A DNA stretch of 33,290 bases from Sphingomonas sp. (GTDB taxonomy: Bacteria; Pseudomonadota; Alphaproteobacteria; Sphingomonadales; Sphingomonadaceae), in assembly GCF_029239295.1 (NCBI RefSeq), contig NZ_JAQZBC010000021.1, forward strand, positions 1-33,290. Reading direction: 5' to 3'. Below, piece by piece: positions 1-8,900 of the stretch (the stretch's first letter is position 1; each line of letters begins with the position of its first letter). Both the position numbers and the translations under genes were made by a program. The notes under the pieces are model-generated. The model saw nothing but the letters and a program-made list of their open reading frames with translations, ran no database searches and was not told the DNA's origin.

Positions 1-71
1 CGGCACGGGCAGCTCCCGGCATATTTACGAGCGGGCATCACCGCGGAGCAGCCAAGTACCGACGGAGGTGA

Positions 72-108
72 CAAGAAAACGCTGGCTGGGGCGGCAGGAG
101 CCCCAGCC
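72..108 (-). terminator. Terminator-like hairpin with T run (minus strand)
   Basis: The 9-bp arms at 84-92 and 100-108 are perfectly complementary around a 7-base loop. On the minus strand the hairpin is followed within four bases by TTTTCTT. It lies about 540 bp beyond the end of the minus-strand isoprenoid operon and could stop its transcript. It overlaps the possible attachment site at 83-99, so the pairing may partly be a by-product of that sequence. Confidence 0.35.
83..99 (-). other. Possible left attachment-site remnant (tRNA 3' end, 17 bp)
   Basis: These 17 bases are identical to 28526-28542, the 3' terminus of a tRNA gene read on the minus strand (acceptor strand, discriminator and CCA). 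The identity begins exactly at the CCA end in both copies, as expected if both are tRNA-derived crossover sites. The rest of the T arm is not preserved here. Read together, the two copies could delimit an integrated element of about 28.4 kb with an integrase next to its right end. A chance match of GC-rich sequence cannot be excluded. Confidence 0.4.
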
Positions 109-126
109 AAAATGCTGGCCCGCTAA

Positions 127-643
127 GTACTTGATTTCACTAGCACGCGGTCGATGACCGCACGCTCACTTGCTACAATCAAATGGCACAGTCAGCAAGC
201 TGCTTAGTGCCCCCCAACGAGCATGCCTAATGATCTACCGACCGGTGCTTAGAAGGTGCGTACCCTTCCCAGGCCAGCGGACTTGTTCATCCCGAGCCTT
301 ACGGCCGCTACGCGCCCAATGCTGGTCGCCGGGCAGGCTCTAGCAGCTGATCTCGGAAGCTGCCGTTTGTTCAGGCCGCGCCGAAATCCCCGAGTGGTGG
401 TTCGCCAACCGTCAATATTGAGGCGAGGTGGGCACAAAGATGCCGCTTGTTCATGCGCGCGGCCGCAGCGGAAGTTAGACGGCAGGGACTATCAGGTTGA
501 GCCGTCAATGGAGCCGAATGGCCATAGCACGACTATCGCAGCGCCGCCCACGCGACCGGACGCAGCTCGTGAACAAAGATCCGCGTAACGACGAGCTGCC
601 CTCGAGAATCGGCACCTCCCCTCATTTCGAAAGGAGCGATCCC
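127..643. other. Gene-free stretch with TTGTTCA repeats
   Basis: I see no convincing gene here. The open frames have no recognisable protein character and seem to be chance frames in GC-rich DNA. The stretch holds three short repeats with the core TTGTTCA at 283, 367 and 447, spaced 84 and 80 bases apart. The first is part of a 21-base block that recurs at 10903-10923. Confidence 0.5.
277..297. repeat. 21-bp dispersed repeat, copy 1
   Basis: This copy matches 10903-10923 at 20 of 21 positions (G versus A at the third base). It contains the TTGTTCA core that also appears, with a TGCCG-type left flank, at 361-373 and 441-453. Nature unknown; it could be the end of a mobile element or a scattered intergenic repeat. 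Confidence 0.5.
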
Positions 644-1579
644 TCAATCGAGCACGCGTGCCGACAGACACAAGTCAGCGGTAACGCCCCAACTGGCGAT
701 TGGCGAGTACCTAAGGCCGCCGATGGGCAAAGGGACTCCTCCTATAAGCCCGAGCGCGTCGGTGATGGGAAAGGTTGCGTTGTCAAACACGTCGACTGCT
801 ACATCGCCCCAGAACCGAAAATCTCGCTCGTTCTCCGATCGCCAATGCATCCGTACGATATCGGCCAGTGCTGCTTCCGCCGGCGCGCCGCAGTCGCGGA
901 TTTGGCGCAGCGCGAAGCAGCCGCTCGCCAGTGCGCTCGCCGGCGTGAGCGGCAGGTCCGTCAAGTCGATGGCCTCGGACGAAAGCTCCTGCTTGATCTC
1001 GGCGATGTGCAGCACGCTACCGGGGAAACCGCCCGCGATCGCCGTTGCGCTCGGATCCGGATCATTGGCGGCGATGGCGAGCAGCGGCTGAACCATCTGC
1101 TGCGTGTCGGGTGAGAAGGTTGTGAGCGCTAGCATGCTGACGTTGGCCGCATAGGAGCCGTCACCGGCTTCGTTGATGTCGATCTCGCCGAGGGTTTTGG
1201 CGAGCCCGACCACCATCTGCCCGGAGATAGCCGACGTGCCGTTGTCGACTCCAATGAATGGGAACGCCCAGCCTAGCTCCAGCGGCACGAAAGGCGCGAA
1301 GAGCCGCAGCACCGGCATCATCAGGAAGAACTCGTTCTGAGTGCTGAAGCCGAGTTCCTCATGCCCGCTCGCGACGAGCTTCGGATAATGCACTAAATAG
1401 AGGAATACGACAGGGAAAGCCGGAACGAAGCTGTCACTCGAGACCCCGTTAAGTGTGTCGTCGCACCAGGTTTGAAGCGTAGGCATGGACGCACGAAGCG
1501 CAAAGCCGCGCAGGGTGGCTCCCGGCATACCCCAGGGCGGTGGGCTCTGCTGGCCCCACGGCAATTCTCTGAACGGCAC
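644..1579 (-). CDS. Acetoacetate decarboxylase-like protein
   Basis: A protein of about 311 residues that I place in the acetoacetate decarboxylase-like (ADC) superfamily. The signature is in the middle: a PFIGVDN segment followed by GQMVVGLAK, where ADC proteins have a Pro-rich YVDN stretch, a Gly-Arg-x-x-x-Gly turn and the catalytic Schiff-base lysine. The lysine is present (residue 128 here), but Gln replaces the usual Arg of that turn. ADC-like enzymes include decarboxylases and, in Sphingomonas wittichii, an aldolase-dehydratase (Swit_4259), so the reaction cannot be read from the fold. It is the last gene of a six-gene minus-strand operon, starting within about 20 bases of the previous stop. 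The start is uncertain: TTG at 1594 is possible, but GTG at 1579 or 1582 has a GGAGAG ribosome site in front. It probably acts on a carbonyl intermediate of the pathway. Confidence 0.72.
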   Translation of the reverse strand: MPFRELPWGQQSPPPWGMPGATLRGFALRASMPTLQTWCDDTLNGVSSDSFVPAFPVVFLYLVHYPKLVASGHEELGFSTQNEFFLMMPVLRLFAPFVPLELGWAFPFIGVDNGTSAISGQMVVGLAKTLGEIDINEAGDGSYAANVSMLALTTFSPDTQQMVQPLLAIAANDPDPSATAIAGGFPGSVLHIAEIKQELSSEAIDLTDLPLTPASALASGCFALRQIRDCGAPAEAALADIVRMHWRSENERDFRFWGDVAVDVFDNATFPITDALGLIGGVPLPIGGLRYSPIASWGVTADLCLSARVLD

Positions 1580-1594
1580 CACTGCGCTCTCCAA

Positions 1595-2635
1595 TCAGGT
1601 AATTCGCGCGACGGCGCCGCACGAGTGGATGAAGTCGGGGCCGAAGAGCCCGGATGGGGTCTGAAACCCCGCCCGCCGCTCGCCGCGCAACCACCTGCGC
1701 ACGGCCGCGGCGGCGGTGATCGTGGTGGTCGCGTAGCCGTCGGGGGTTCGCAGCGTCAGCCGTTGCACGCGCCGCCAGCGGTCCTCCGCCTCCGCAACGA
1801 GGATCATGTCTCGTCCTGCTGGGCGCGCGTGCGGGCCCTCATCCGTGGCCTGCCGACAAGGCAAGGCCCCGCCGACAGGCACGATCTCGCGCAGGAGCGG
1901 AGCCACCATCGCGCCGGTACGAATCGCGAGATCTCCGACCAGCCCGACGGCCGAGTAGACTTCTAGGCTGTCAATTCCGGTCGACCGTTCCACTGTGACC
2001 ACGTCCGGCCAGCTGACCGCGACGGCGCGCACCGGTCCCTGGCCGAAGTCGAACGCGCGCCACAACGTGCCAGCGCCATAGCGCTCTAGCGCCCCGTTAT
2101 GGCGGACCCGAACCGCCGGGTCGTTCATCGTCCAAAGTGTCGCGAGCGACCCGGCCGACAGCGCATGCGGCTGCGACATCGCGAGCCGCAGACGGACGGC
2201 GCCTTCGGCCGCAGCCGCGAGCATTGACAGCGCGCCGTCGGTGGCTGCGATTGCGAATCCTATGCCGGGGAGGAGCATCGTCCCGCGCGACACCGCGAAC
2301 GCGTCCCGGTCCAGGGCATCGGCGAACACCGGCCATTCGCCGGCGATATCCATGTAGTCGCACCCATGCTCAAGGCAGCCATGCATTGCCGCCGCGGCGG
2401 TGCGAACAAAGGGACCCGCGGCGTTGACGACGAGTCCGATGTCATGCAGCCCTCCCGCAAGATCGCCCTCGCCGCCAAGCACGCGCGCCTCCACTCCCAG
2501 CCGCTCGGCGAGCAGCCATAACTCGGCTGTCGAGCGACCGCTCAGCACCAACCGCTCGCCCAGATCCGCCAAGGCCGCCGCGAGCAACTGCCCCGAGAAG
2601 CCTGTCGCACCGTAGAGAAGGACCCGGTCGTTCAC
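1595..2635 (-). CDS. Saccharopine dehydrogenase-like NAD(P)-dependent reductase
   Basis: About 346 residues. An N-terminal Rossmann fold opens with the dinucleotide-binding turn GATGFSG (residues 9-15) and continues with a second strand ending in LSGRS, the pattern of the saccharopine dehydrogenase / trans-acting enoyl reductase family. Members include lysine-pathway enzymes and stand-alone enoyl reductases of lipid biosynthesis. Here the neighbours are isoprenoid genes, so reduction of a double bond or ketone in a prenyl-derived chain is the likelier role. The chosen GTG start at 2635 overlaps the TGA of the upstream polyprenyl synthase gene by four bases (GTGA), which implies translational coupling and places the Rossmann motif at the usual distance from the N terminus. 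A start at 2653 is the alternative. The substrate is unknown. Confidence 0.85.
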   Translation of the reverse strand: MNDRVLLYGATGFSGQLLAAALADLGERLVLSGRSTAELWLLAERLGVEARVLGGEGDLAGGLHDIGLVVNAAGPFVRTAAAAMHGCLEHGCDYMDIAGEWPVFADALDRDAFAVSRGTMLLPGIGFAIAATDGALSMLAAAAEGAVRLRLAMSQPHALSAGSLATLWTMNDPAVRVRHNGALERYGAGTLWRAFDFGQGPVRAVAVSWPDVVTVERSTGIDSLEVYSAVGLVGDLAIRTGAMVAPLLREIVPVGGALPCRQATDEGPHARPAGRDMILVAEAEDRWRRVQRLTLRTPDGYATTTITAAAAVRRWLRGERRAGFQTPSGLFGPDFIHSCGAVARIT

Positions 2636-3696
2636 GCGCGCTCGAAGATCCAAGGCACGAGCCCGACAAGGAAGTCGCGATCGGGCGACGGAGGGACGCG
2701 ACGCAGCGCGAGTTGCAGCTCGTAGTCGGCTGCACCAGCAAGTGCCTGCGCGACGAGTTCCGCATGATGCACCGACCCGCCGCTCCGGAGGCGCCCCGCC
2801 AGATCCTGGATTAAGGCATCGGACCGCTCGGTCGCCGGGGTCGATCGCCAGCGGTCGAGGAGATGTCGATCAGCGCCCCGGAAGGTTCGGGCGGCATGCA
2901 GAACAATGAGCGTCCGTTTGCCTTCACGCAGGTCCCCCAGGGCTTCTTTGCCGTAGGCCCGGTCAGCGACGAGATTGAGAAGATCGTCCTGGATCTGGAA
3001 TGCGATGCCGAGCAGCCCGCCGAACCGCGACAGAGCCTGCGCGTCGACAATGTCTCGCCGGCTGAGCAGAAGACCGAGCTGCGCGGGCCAGATCACCGAC
3101 AGTATCGCGGTCTTGCGAAGCGCCATAGCGAAATAATCTCTGTCGCTGAGTTCAAGTCGATCATCGTCGCGCCAGCCGAGCTCCAGCGCCTGACCCTCCG
3201 CCGCGCTCCGTGCCGAACGGCGCGTGAGCTCGAGCCCCTGCTCCATGCGCCCGCCCCCACGGCACCGCAGCGCGGCCGCGAGCGGATCGAACGCTTGCAG
3301 CATGGCTGCGCTCCCGGCGTTGAGCGCGAGTGGAATGCCGTGAACCCGGTGCAGGGTGGGCAGGCCCCGCCGCAGCTCGCTGCCGTCCTCGATATCATCG
3401 TGGATGAGTTGAGCGTTGTGGAACAGCTCAACCGCGACCGCAGCGTCGAGCACGTCACCCAAGGACGCCCCTCCAATCCCCGCAACCGCGATCACGATCG
3501 CCGGACGCATCGCCTTGCCTCCGCGCGACGGATAGTCGGCAAGCAGGGTTCCGAGGTATGGCGCAGGGGGATATGCGCTGAGCCAACGATCCAGGTGAGC
3601 GCGGGTCGCGCGTCCGTATTCCTCAAGGAGCAGCGGAACGATCGAAGGCGTCTGTGGTCCGTTTGCCGTCGGGAACGCCGTCGCCGAGTGGATCAC
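2632..3696 (-). CDS. Polyprenyl diphosphate synthase (isoprenyl synthase)
   Basis: 354 residues, normal for an all-trans short- or medium-chain prenyl synthase that condenses isopentenyl diphosphate with an allylic diphosphate in the cytoplasm. Visible in order: GGKAMRP (59-65) with the diphosphate-binding Lys and Arg; the first Asp-rich motif DDIED (100-104) followed by the RR pair (109-110); the KT pair (195-196); and the second metal motif as DDLLN (237-241), with Asn in the fifth place, then a YGKE/GDLREGKRT stretch typical of the family. Product length (farnesyl, geranylgeranyl or longer) cannot be fixed by eye. The GTG start overlaps the TGA of the preceding gene (GTGA), and the gene end overlaps the following reductase in the same way. 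It is the most diagnostic gene of the operon and marks it as isoprenoid. Confidence 0.93.
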   Translation of the reverse strand: MIHSATAFPTANGPQTPSIVPLLLEEYGRATRAHLDRWLSAYPPAPYLGTLLADYPSRGGKAMRPAIVIAVAGIGGASLGDVLDAAVAVELFHNAQLIHDDIEDGSELRRGLPTLHRVHGIPLALNAGSAAMLQAFDPLAAALRCRGGGRMEQGLELTRRSARSAAEGQALELGWRDDDRLELSDRDYFAMALRKTAILSVIWPAQLGLLLSRRDIVDAQALSRFGGLLGIAFQIQDDLLNLVADRAYGKEALGDLREGKRTLIVLHAARTFRGADRHLLDRWRSTPATERSDALIQDLAGRLRSGGSVHHAELVAQALAGAADYELQLALRRVPPSPDRDFLVGLVPWIFERA

Positions 3697-4439
3697 GCCG
3701 GCGGGACCGTTATCGAGACCGATCCGAGCAGGCGCCCCGTCGGGCTTTCGTGAATAGTGCCAGCGTACACTCCCGCTGGCTGATCGGGGGGAACCGCCGC
3801 CAGCAGCGTCGGCGCCCCCGTCGGCGGATCAGCGCCGAGCCGGACGCCGGTGATCGCTGGCGCATCTGCGGACGCGGAGGCGATACGCAACGGCGTGATC
3901 CTGATGGGGCCGCTAAGCCCGACCAGCGTGCTCAGGAAGGCCTCACCGGTAGCGCGGGGATGCCCTACGATCTGAACCGGGAAGCTCCCGTTGCCAACCG
4001 GGCTGTTTGCGGGGTTGGGCCGATCGGGCGCGCGCTGCGGCCCCAGCGCCGCCCGAATCCCGGGATCGTCGAGCACCGCGCCAATCAGATCAAACCAGGT
4101 CGTGCCCAGTTCCCGCGCGAGGTCGAGTACGCGTCGCCCCATCACCAGCGCGTCTTTGCTCGCGTCGTGCAGATGATAGTCTTGCCCGCGGAATCGATCG
4201 GCTGCCCGTCGACCGTGCCGCAGATTCTCCTCCATTACGTGATACCCCATCCGCACGGCGTCGGCGACGACATCGGGAATCTCGCTGTCGTCTTGATCCG
4301 ACGCTTGTGGTCCGGACCAACGGGCATCGACATTGCTCGCCAGATGCGGGCCGGTTCGGTCTGGACCATCCCGCTCCGGAACAGGCCGGCGCCGGCGCGG
4401 CGGATCGGATGGTGGCGACGGCTGTCCGTCCTGCTGCAT
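3693..4439 (-). CDS. Unknown protein of the isoprenoid operon
   Basis: About 248 residues; family not recognised. Residues 1-35 are rich in Pro and Arg and probably disordered. A segment near residues 50-80 (VVADAVRMGYHVMEENLRHG and on) looks like an amphipathic helix reminiscent of phasin-type or membrane-surface proteins. The C-terminal hundred residues look like beta strands ending in a PAGVYAGTI / GRLLGSVSIT pattern, as in small Ig-like or granule-associated domains. There is no signal peptide, no transmembrane segment and no obvious catalytic motif. The ATG at 4439 has AGAGGA seven bases upstream. It begins 18 bp after the FAD oxidoreductase gene and overlaps the polyprenyl synthase by four bases, so it is surely part of the pathway. 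A scaffold or lipid-surface role is a guess. Confidence 0.75.
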   Translation of the reverse strand: MQQDGQPSPPSDPPRRRRPVPERDGPDRTGPHLASNVDARWSGPQASDQDDSEIPDVVADAVRMGYHVMEENLRHGRRAADRFRGQDYHLHDASKDALVMGRRVLDLARELGTTWFDLIGAVLDDPGIRAALGPQRAPDRPNPANSPVGNGSFPVQIVGHPRATGEAFLSTLVGLSGPIRITPLRIASASADAPAITGVRLGADPPTGAPTLLAAVPPDQPAGVYAGTIHESPTGRLLGSVSITVPPA

Positions 4440-4457
4440 CTGCACGTCCTCTTGAGC

Positions 4458-6566
4458 TCAGGGATGATCGAAGCCCACGATCGACGCGAGCGGCGGCGAC
4501 CCGGACAATGCGTTCGAGGCGAGCATTCCCGACATCACCGCGGCTTCGATGCAACCGGTGTTCAGGCCGTTCGCCGTCCAGTCTCCCGCAACGGTCAGAT
4601 TGTCGAAGTCGAGCGCGAGCGGCGAGATGCGCCACCGAGTGGATCCCGGAAGGCAGAGGGTATAGCGGTCGCTGGCGGCAACGTTGGCGCGCCAGTAGAA
4701 CCCCTCGTTCCGGTCGGACCGCAAGTCTCCGACCAGCCGCGCCCAGTTCACCTGCGCGCCTTCGCGCAGCCGCGGCCACACGTCGCCGGCCGGTCCTTCT
4801 AGGAACGTAATGGCGGCCCGACGCACCCGCTCGCTCGCCATGTGTGCAGTGCCTGCGCCCGCCGGAAGACCGGGCAGGTCCGCCAGCGCTCCGCAGAAGT
4901 ACAGGGCCATCGCGGGCAGATCATACCCGGCCTCGGCCCAACCTTCCTCGGGAATGACGTGCCGCATGTCGCACCAAGTGTCGAACGGTTTGGCGAACGC
5001 CGACGCGATCCTTGGAGCTCCGAGCGGGGCGCCGGCGGACAGATCATCGCGCAACCAGAGTTGGAATGCCTGCGTCGCAACTGTCTTGACCTGGTCGACC
5101 ATTACGCGCCACCGCGGGCTGCGCGCGAGGAGCTGGCTCGCCACCACAGGCAGGGCGCCGACGCCAACCGCCAGCACCACGAAGTCGAAGTCACGCCCGA
5201 CCCGCAGCACGATCTCGGTCGCGGCCACGTCCCGCTCGTCGCCTTCCATGTCGATACCGGATTTGGCCCCGCCGCGTTCAAGCAGCTGTTCCCATCTCGC
5301 CTCTGCGGGCCAACAGGGCCGCCCCGCGACGGAGATAAGCGGATCATACGAGGTATTGTCCGGAAGTGTCGCCTGGCGGTCGAAAGTCAGCGCAGCGACG
5401 TGGCTGCGATCGGCGCCAAGCACCACGTCGGTCAGCCGGTGAAAGAAATGGAAGCGCACACCGCGGCGACGCAGGCACTCGTAGAGCGGCGCAAACACAG
5501 TGTCGCCCATTCCCGCTCGCATCCGCCAGAACAGCGCGCCGCGATAGCCAAAGAACATTCGAACAGTGCCCCGCAGCGCTGCCCCCGCGGCCAGCCGAGG
5601 CCGTGCGGGGTCTCCGTCCTCGTACGCCATCGCTAGATCGTACATACCCCGCATAAAAGGCGATTGCACCGCTGCCTCTGACGCCCCGTTGGTCCGGAGC
5701 CAATCACGGCAATCCCAGTCATCCAGCGCGTCCAGCCCTTCGGGATGCCCGATCAGGCGGTGGCGGACGGTTCCGACCAGCGAGGCGGTAACGAGTTCTG
5801 CGACCAGCCAAACATGGCCGTCGGGATGATCGGCAAGCAGCCTTTCGCGCGTCCAGTCGCGGACGACCGCGGCGACCTCCTGGACCAGCGCGAGCAGCTC
5901 ATCGCTCTCGGATTCGCGCAAGCCCTCGCGCATTCCGGCCGCCAGCAGCATTAGCGCCTGCGAAACAGCGACGGCGCCGGCCATCAGCCCCCCATCAAGC
6001 ATTCGCCGTATGGAAAGAGGCCAGTCGTCGGCGATCACGGGCTTCTCACTGACCGGAACGATCACCGTGTCCAGCACTAGCGTGCGAAGCATGGCCAGCG
6101 CGCCCGCCACATAGGTAATCATCGGATCTTCGGACGGCTCGAGATCCGGGTCGCCGGGAAGGCCGGGGCGCGGCGGGAAGCTTGTGCGCCATACCTGCCA
6201 CCCGCGCTCTCCCGTGGGGGCGAAGACGCCGACATTTGGCTCGGGGAGAAAGGCATCACGCCAGTCGCCGAAAGGAGAGCCGAGCGGGTGCTCGGCAAGT
6301 TCGGCATAGGCCCGACGGATCAGTCCGAAGGCGTTCTCATAAAATCCGAGCCAGACGTGAAGACCATGTTCCTCGATCCGGCCAGCGACGCCGCGGCCAG
6401 ACGCTCCCTTGCCGCCCAGTCGCCAGCCCTGTTGATAGACGTTGATCTGATGACGTCCGGCAAGTTTCGGGTCGGAGAGTTCGAAAGCGGTTGTCAGTCC
6501 GGCGCATCCGCCGCCGACGATCGCGACATGGATTACATCCGTGGCTGCGTCCTCTCCGGCGAGCAT
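4458..6566 (-). CDS. FAD-dependent oxidoreductase, phytoene desaturase / amine oxidase superfamily
   Basis: A large flavoprotein of about 702 residues. The dinucleotide-binding turn VGGGCAG sits at residues 17-23 and is followed by LTTAFELSD. The C-terminal FAD-contact segment reads TVAGDWTANGLNTGCIEAAV, the hallmark of carotenoid desaturases, hydroxysqualene dehydroxylase and related polyene oxidoreductases. At about 700 residues it is longer than typical desaturases (about 500), with extra sequence after the first Rossmann strand. Beside a polyprenyl synthase it probably desaturates, isomerises or dehydroxylates an isoprenoid chain. The start at 6566 lies 23 bp after the regulator gene and has GGTGAG nine bases ahead. 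ATG at 6620 would overlap the regulator by 32 bp, but its AGAGG abuts the codon too closely. The substrate is not determinable from the sequence. Confidence 0.87.
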   Translation of the reverse strand: MLAGEDAATDVIHVAIVGGGCAGLTTAFELSDPKLAGRHQINVYQQGWRLGGKGASGRGVAGRIEEHGLHVWLGFYENAFGLIRRAYAELAEHPLGSPFGDWRDAFLPEPNVGVFAPTGERGWQVWRTSFPPRPGLPGDPDLEPSEDPMITYVAGALAMLRTLVLDTVIVPVSEKPVIADDWPLSIRRMLDGGLMAGAVAVSQALMLLAAGMREGLRESESDELLALVQEVAAVVRDWTRERLLADHPDGHVWLVAELVTASLVGTVRHRLIGHPEGLDALDDWDCRDWLRTNGASEAAVQSPFMRGMYDLAMAYEDGDPARPRLAAGAALRGTVRMFFGYRGALFWRMRAGMGDTVFAPLYECLRRRGVRFHFFHRLTDVVLGADRSHVAALTFDRQATLPDNTSYDPLISVAGRPCWPAEARWEQLLERGGAKSGIDMEGDERDVAATEIVLRVGRDFDFVVLAVGVGALPVVASQLLARSPRWRVMVDQVKTVATQAFQLWLRDDLSAGAPLGAPRIASAFAKPFDTWCDMRHVIPEEGWAEAGYDLPAMALYFCGALADLPGLPAGAGTAHMASERVRRAAITFLEGPAGDVWPRLREGAQVNWARLVGDLRSDRNEGFYWRANVAASDRYTLCLPGSTRWRISPLALDFDNLTVAGDWTANGLNTGCIEAAVMSGMLASNALSGSPPLASIVGFDHP

Positions 6567-6588
6567 CGCTAAGAACTCACCACGACTA

Positions 6589-8601
6589 TCACGTGAGCCC
6601 TGCACGGGCGGCGGTTTCATCCTCTAGAAGTTCCAGCGCCTGACGGAGCTGCGCCTGCCGCGTTGGCACTCGAAAGATGGGCGGATCGCCGGCGATCCCC
6701 GCCCGTGCGTGCCTCAGGACCGACAATCCCTCCCTTCTGCGGCCCATTCGCGCCAGCGACGCGGCAAGGACGAATTGCGCGGGCAGGTAGGCCGGCGTCA
6801 GGCCGACTACCTCCTGCTGCACCGAAACGGCCTCTTCAAAACGGCCCAGCAGAAACAGGCAATTACCGATGCCCGCAAGCTGAAACGGTCGGTACGTCGA
6901 GCGAGGATCAAGCCGTCTGGCTGTCTCGAACCGCTCCAGCGCGACATCGAGACGGTCCGAAAGAAGCTCGAGCCAGCCAGCCCAGAACATCGTGAAGGCC
7001 TTGTCCGGGCCGAGCTCGATTGCTCGCTCGAGCAGCCGGCGCGCAATTGCCAGATCGCCGCCGATATTGAGGATGGCGCCTGCTGTGACGGGTAGCGCCA
7101 TGAGATCATCGCGGCCGATCCGTATCGCACATGCGATGGCGGCTTCTGCGCTCCGCTTTGTGTCCGACGGACTGCTTGACCATCCGTTCATGAGCAGCGC
7201 AGCGTGGCAGAAGCCAACGGTCGCCACCGCCCAAGCGTAGTCTGGGTTTAGCGCGACCGCCTGCTCCGCCAACGCGAGCGCCTCCGCGATCGATGAATGA
7301 TCATACGCATTCAAGCGCGCGTTCGCACGCAAGTTAAGTTCGTACGCTCTCGCGATGTCCGCACCGAGGCCGACGGCGCGCTGCATTTCCGCTTCTGTGA
7401 TCGTCGAGTCGATGGCGCTCGCCGCCTGCTCGGCAACGACGGTGCCGAATTCGAAGAGCGCTGACGCGTCGCCGTCATACCGCGCGCTCCAAGCATAATC
7501 GCCGCGTTCTGCGTTGACTACGCGGACAGTGATCCGCACCCGGCCGATGGCGATGCCGACGCTGCCTTCCAAAAGGTAGCGGACCCCGAGCTCCGCGCCA
7601 AGTGTGCGGGGCGACCTAGTGGGTGCGTCCGGAGAACTGGTTCGGGGACCGGACACAACAAACAGCGAGGTGTACCGGGACAATGCGGAGCCGATCTCCT
7701 CTGTCAGGACATTCGCGAATGAATGACCTGAAGCGCCATCGGTGAGAACGGCGAACGGCAGCACCGCAACCGAGGGCTTGTCCGGAAACGGGCCGGGTTC
7801 GCGCGCTGGCTTCGACATGGCATCGGCGAATGCGGCAGAAGCGCGCGGTTCCTCAGCTAGCGCCGTTGCGATCGCATCTCCCGGCGGGGGTAACCCGGCC
7901 CGCGTCAGGGCTTCCGCGAGCTGTCTAACGCGTTTCTGAGCCGACGACGGAGAGCCGCGCAGGCGTTCGGCTCGGATGGCCAACGCGGCGACGGCTTCGT
8001 CAAGGGGATCGCGCTCCAGCCATGCGTCGGCAAGGTCCAGGGCGCTGGTCCAGTCGCTCTCTTTCACGCTCTTCGCAACCATGGTCGCGGCAGCGTGGGC
8101 GATCCGCCGATCAAGCGCCGCCTTGGCCCCGAACAGCCATTCGTCAAACATGTCACCGATGTGAAGCCCATCCGCCAGCGGCGCGATGCCAGTGGCGTTC
8201 AGTTCATCGGCCAACGCCCGAGCGTCGTCGCAAGCGAGCACAGCCACCAGACGCGAATAGTCAGACACGCAGGCATCTGGCTCAAACCAGATCGACTCGC
8301 GGTCGGACCCGAGAAGATCGCGCGCCAAGCCCCGGAGTTCGGCCAGGCATTGCCGCAGGCTCGCGCGAGCTTGGGCATCGGGGCGATCAGGCCAGAGCAG
8401 ACCGCATAACCGCTCGCGCCGGATACGGCACCCTTCTTCCAGCATCAGCAGGCACAGGATGGCACGGCTACGGCGGCCGAGCGGCAGCGGTCGCCCGTCC
8501 TGCAATAATGTTGGCTCACCAAAGACTTGGAGGCGCAGCTCTCGCGGTCGCGCAAGATGAAGCGTGGCTGCAATCGGTGGTCCTGAAGACGCCCAGCCCA
8601 T
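6589..8601 (-). CDS. SARP/BTAD-type transcriptional regulator with TolB-like and TPR domains
   Basis: 670 residues, first gene of the operon. Residues 15-95 resemble an OmpR-type winged helix (RELRLQVFGEPTLLQDG, then a long helical stretch with LLWPDR and SLRQCLAELR), as in SARP regulators. A bacterial transcriptional activation (BTAD-like) helical region follows. From about residue 275 there is a TolB-N / adenylate-cyclase-associated domain (DKPSVAVLPF, LTEEIGSALSRY), and the last 250 residues are helical TPR-like repeats. No cyclase catalytic domain is present. Proteins of this layout are cytoplasmic regulators, often of the clusters they sit in. The ATG at 8601 has GGAG eight bases upstream. 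Being cotranscribed with the genes it likely controls suggests autoregulation. The effector is unknown. Confidence 0.85.
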   Translation of the reverse strand: MGWASSGPPIAATLHLARPRELRLQVFGEPTLLQDGRPLPLGRRSRAILCLLMLEEGCRIRRERLCGLLWPDRPDAQARASLRQCLAELRGLARDLLGSDRESIWFEPDACVSDYSRLVAVLACDDARALADELNATGIAPLADGLHIGDMFDEWLFGAKAALDRRIAHAAATMVAKSVKESDWTSALDLADAWLERDPLDEAVAALAIRAERLRGSPSSAQKRVRQLAEALTRAGLPPPGDAIATALAEEPRASAAFADAMSKPAREPGPFPDKPSVAVLPFAVLTDGASGHSFANVLTEEIGSALSRYTSLFVVSGPRTSSPDAPTRSPRTLGAELGVRYLLEGSVGIAIGRVRITVRVVNAERGDYAWSARYDGDASALFEFGTVVAEQAASAIDSTITEAEMQRAVGLGADIARAYELNLRANARLNAYDHSSIAEALALAEQAVALNPDYAWAVATVGFCHAALLMNGWSSSPSDTKRSAEAAIACAIRIGRDDLMALPVTAGAILNIGGDLAIARRLLERAIELGPDKAFTMFWAGWLELLSDRLDVALERFETARRLDPRSTYRPFQLAGIGNCLFLLGRFEEAVSVQQEVVGLTPAYLPAQFVLAASLARMGRRREGLSVLRHARAGIAGDPPIFRVPTRQAQLRQALELLEDETAARAGLT

Positions 8602-8900
8602 TATAAGCTCCGCGTTAGTACGCCGGATTCAGATTGAAAGTACCAGTGCGCACAGAGCTTGTCGAATCCAGACCATATATGATCCTGGTGGGCAGGTTGC
8701 CCCTGCCTAGGGTCAGGACCCATTGATGTGAACCAAAGCGCGTTGAGGGGATCTGGGGGGGCCAGGGCCTGAAGAAGCCGCAGTCGCAACCAAACCAGGC
8801 CGACTGTGGCTGGGCGCCGGGTCATGCATCCGACTGAGGCCGGAATACTCAGGGCACGTCTGGGCCTACGGCTTCGGCGAGAACGCACCCACGATGGGCG
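8602..8900. other. Upstream region of the isoprenoid operon; IS debris
   Basis: This stretch must hold the promoter of the minus-strand operon starting at 8601, but I cannot fix -35/-10 boxes. A short palindrome (GGGTC-AG-GACCC, 8710-8721) lies 109 bp upstream of the regulator start and could be an operator or part of an insertion sequence end. The rest appears to be decayed DNA leading into the IS481-type remnant. Confidence 0.35.

Noticed and set aside
1..126. Open plus-strand frame running in from the window edge to a TAA at 124-126
   Set aside because: No start in the window, no family recognised, and it crosses the terminator-like hairpin. It could be the tail of a real gene but cannot be supported.
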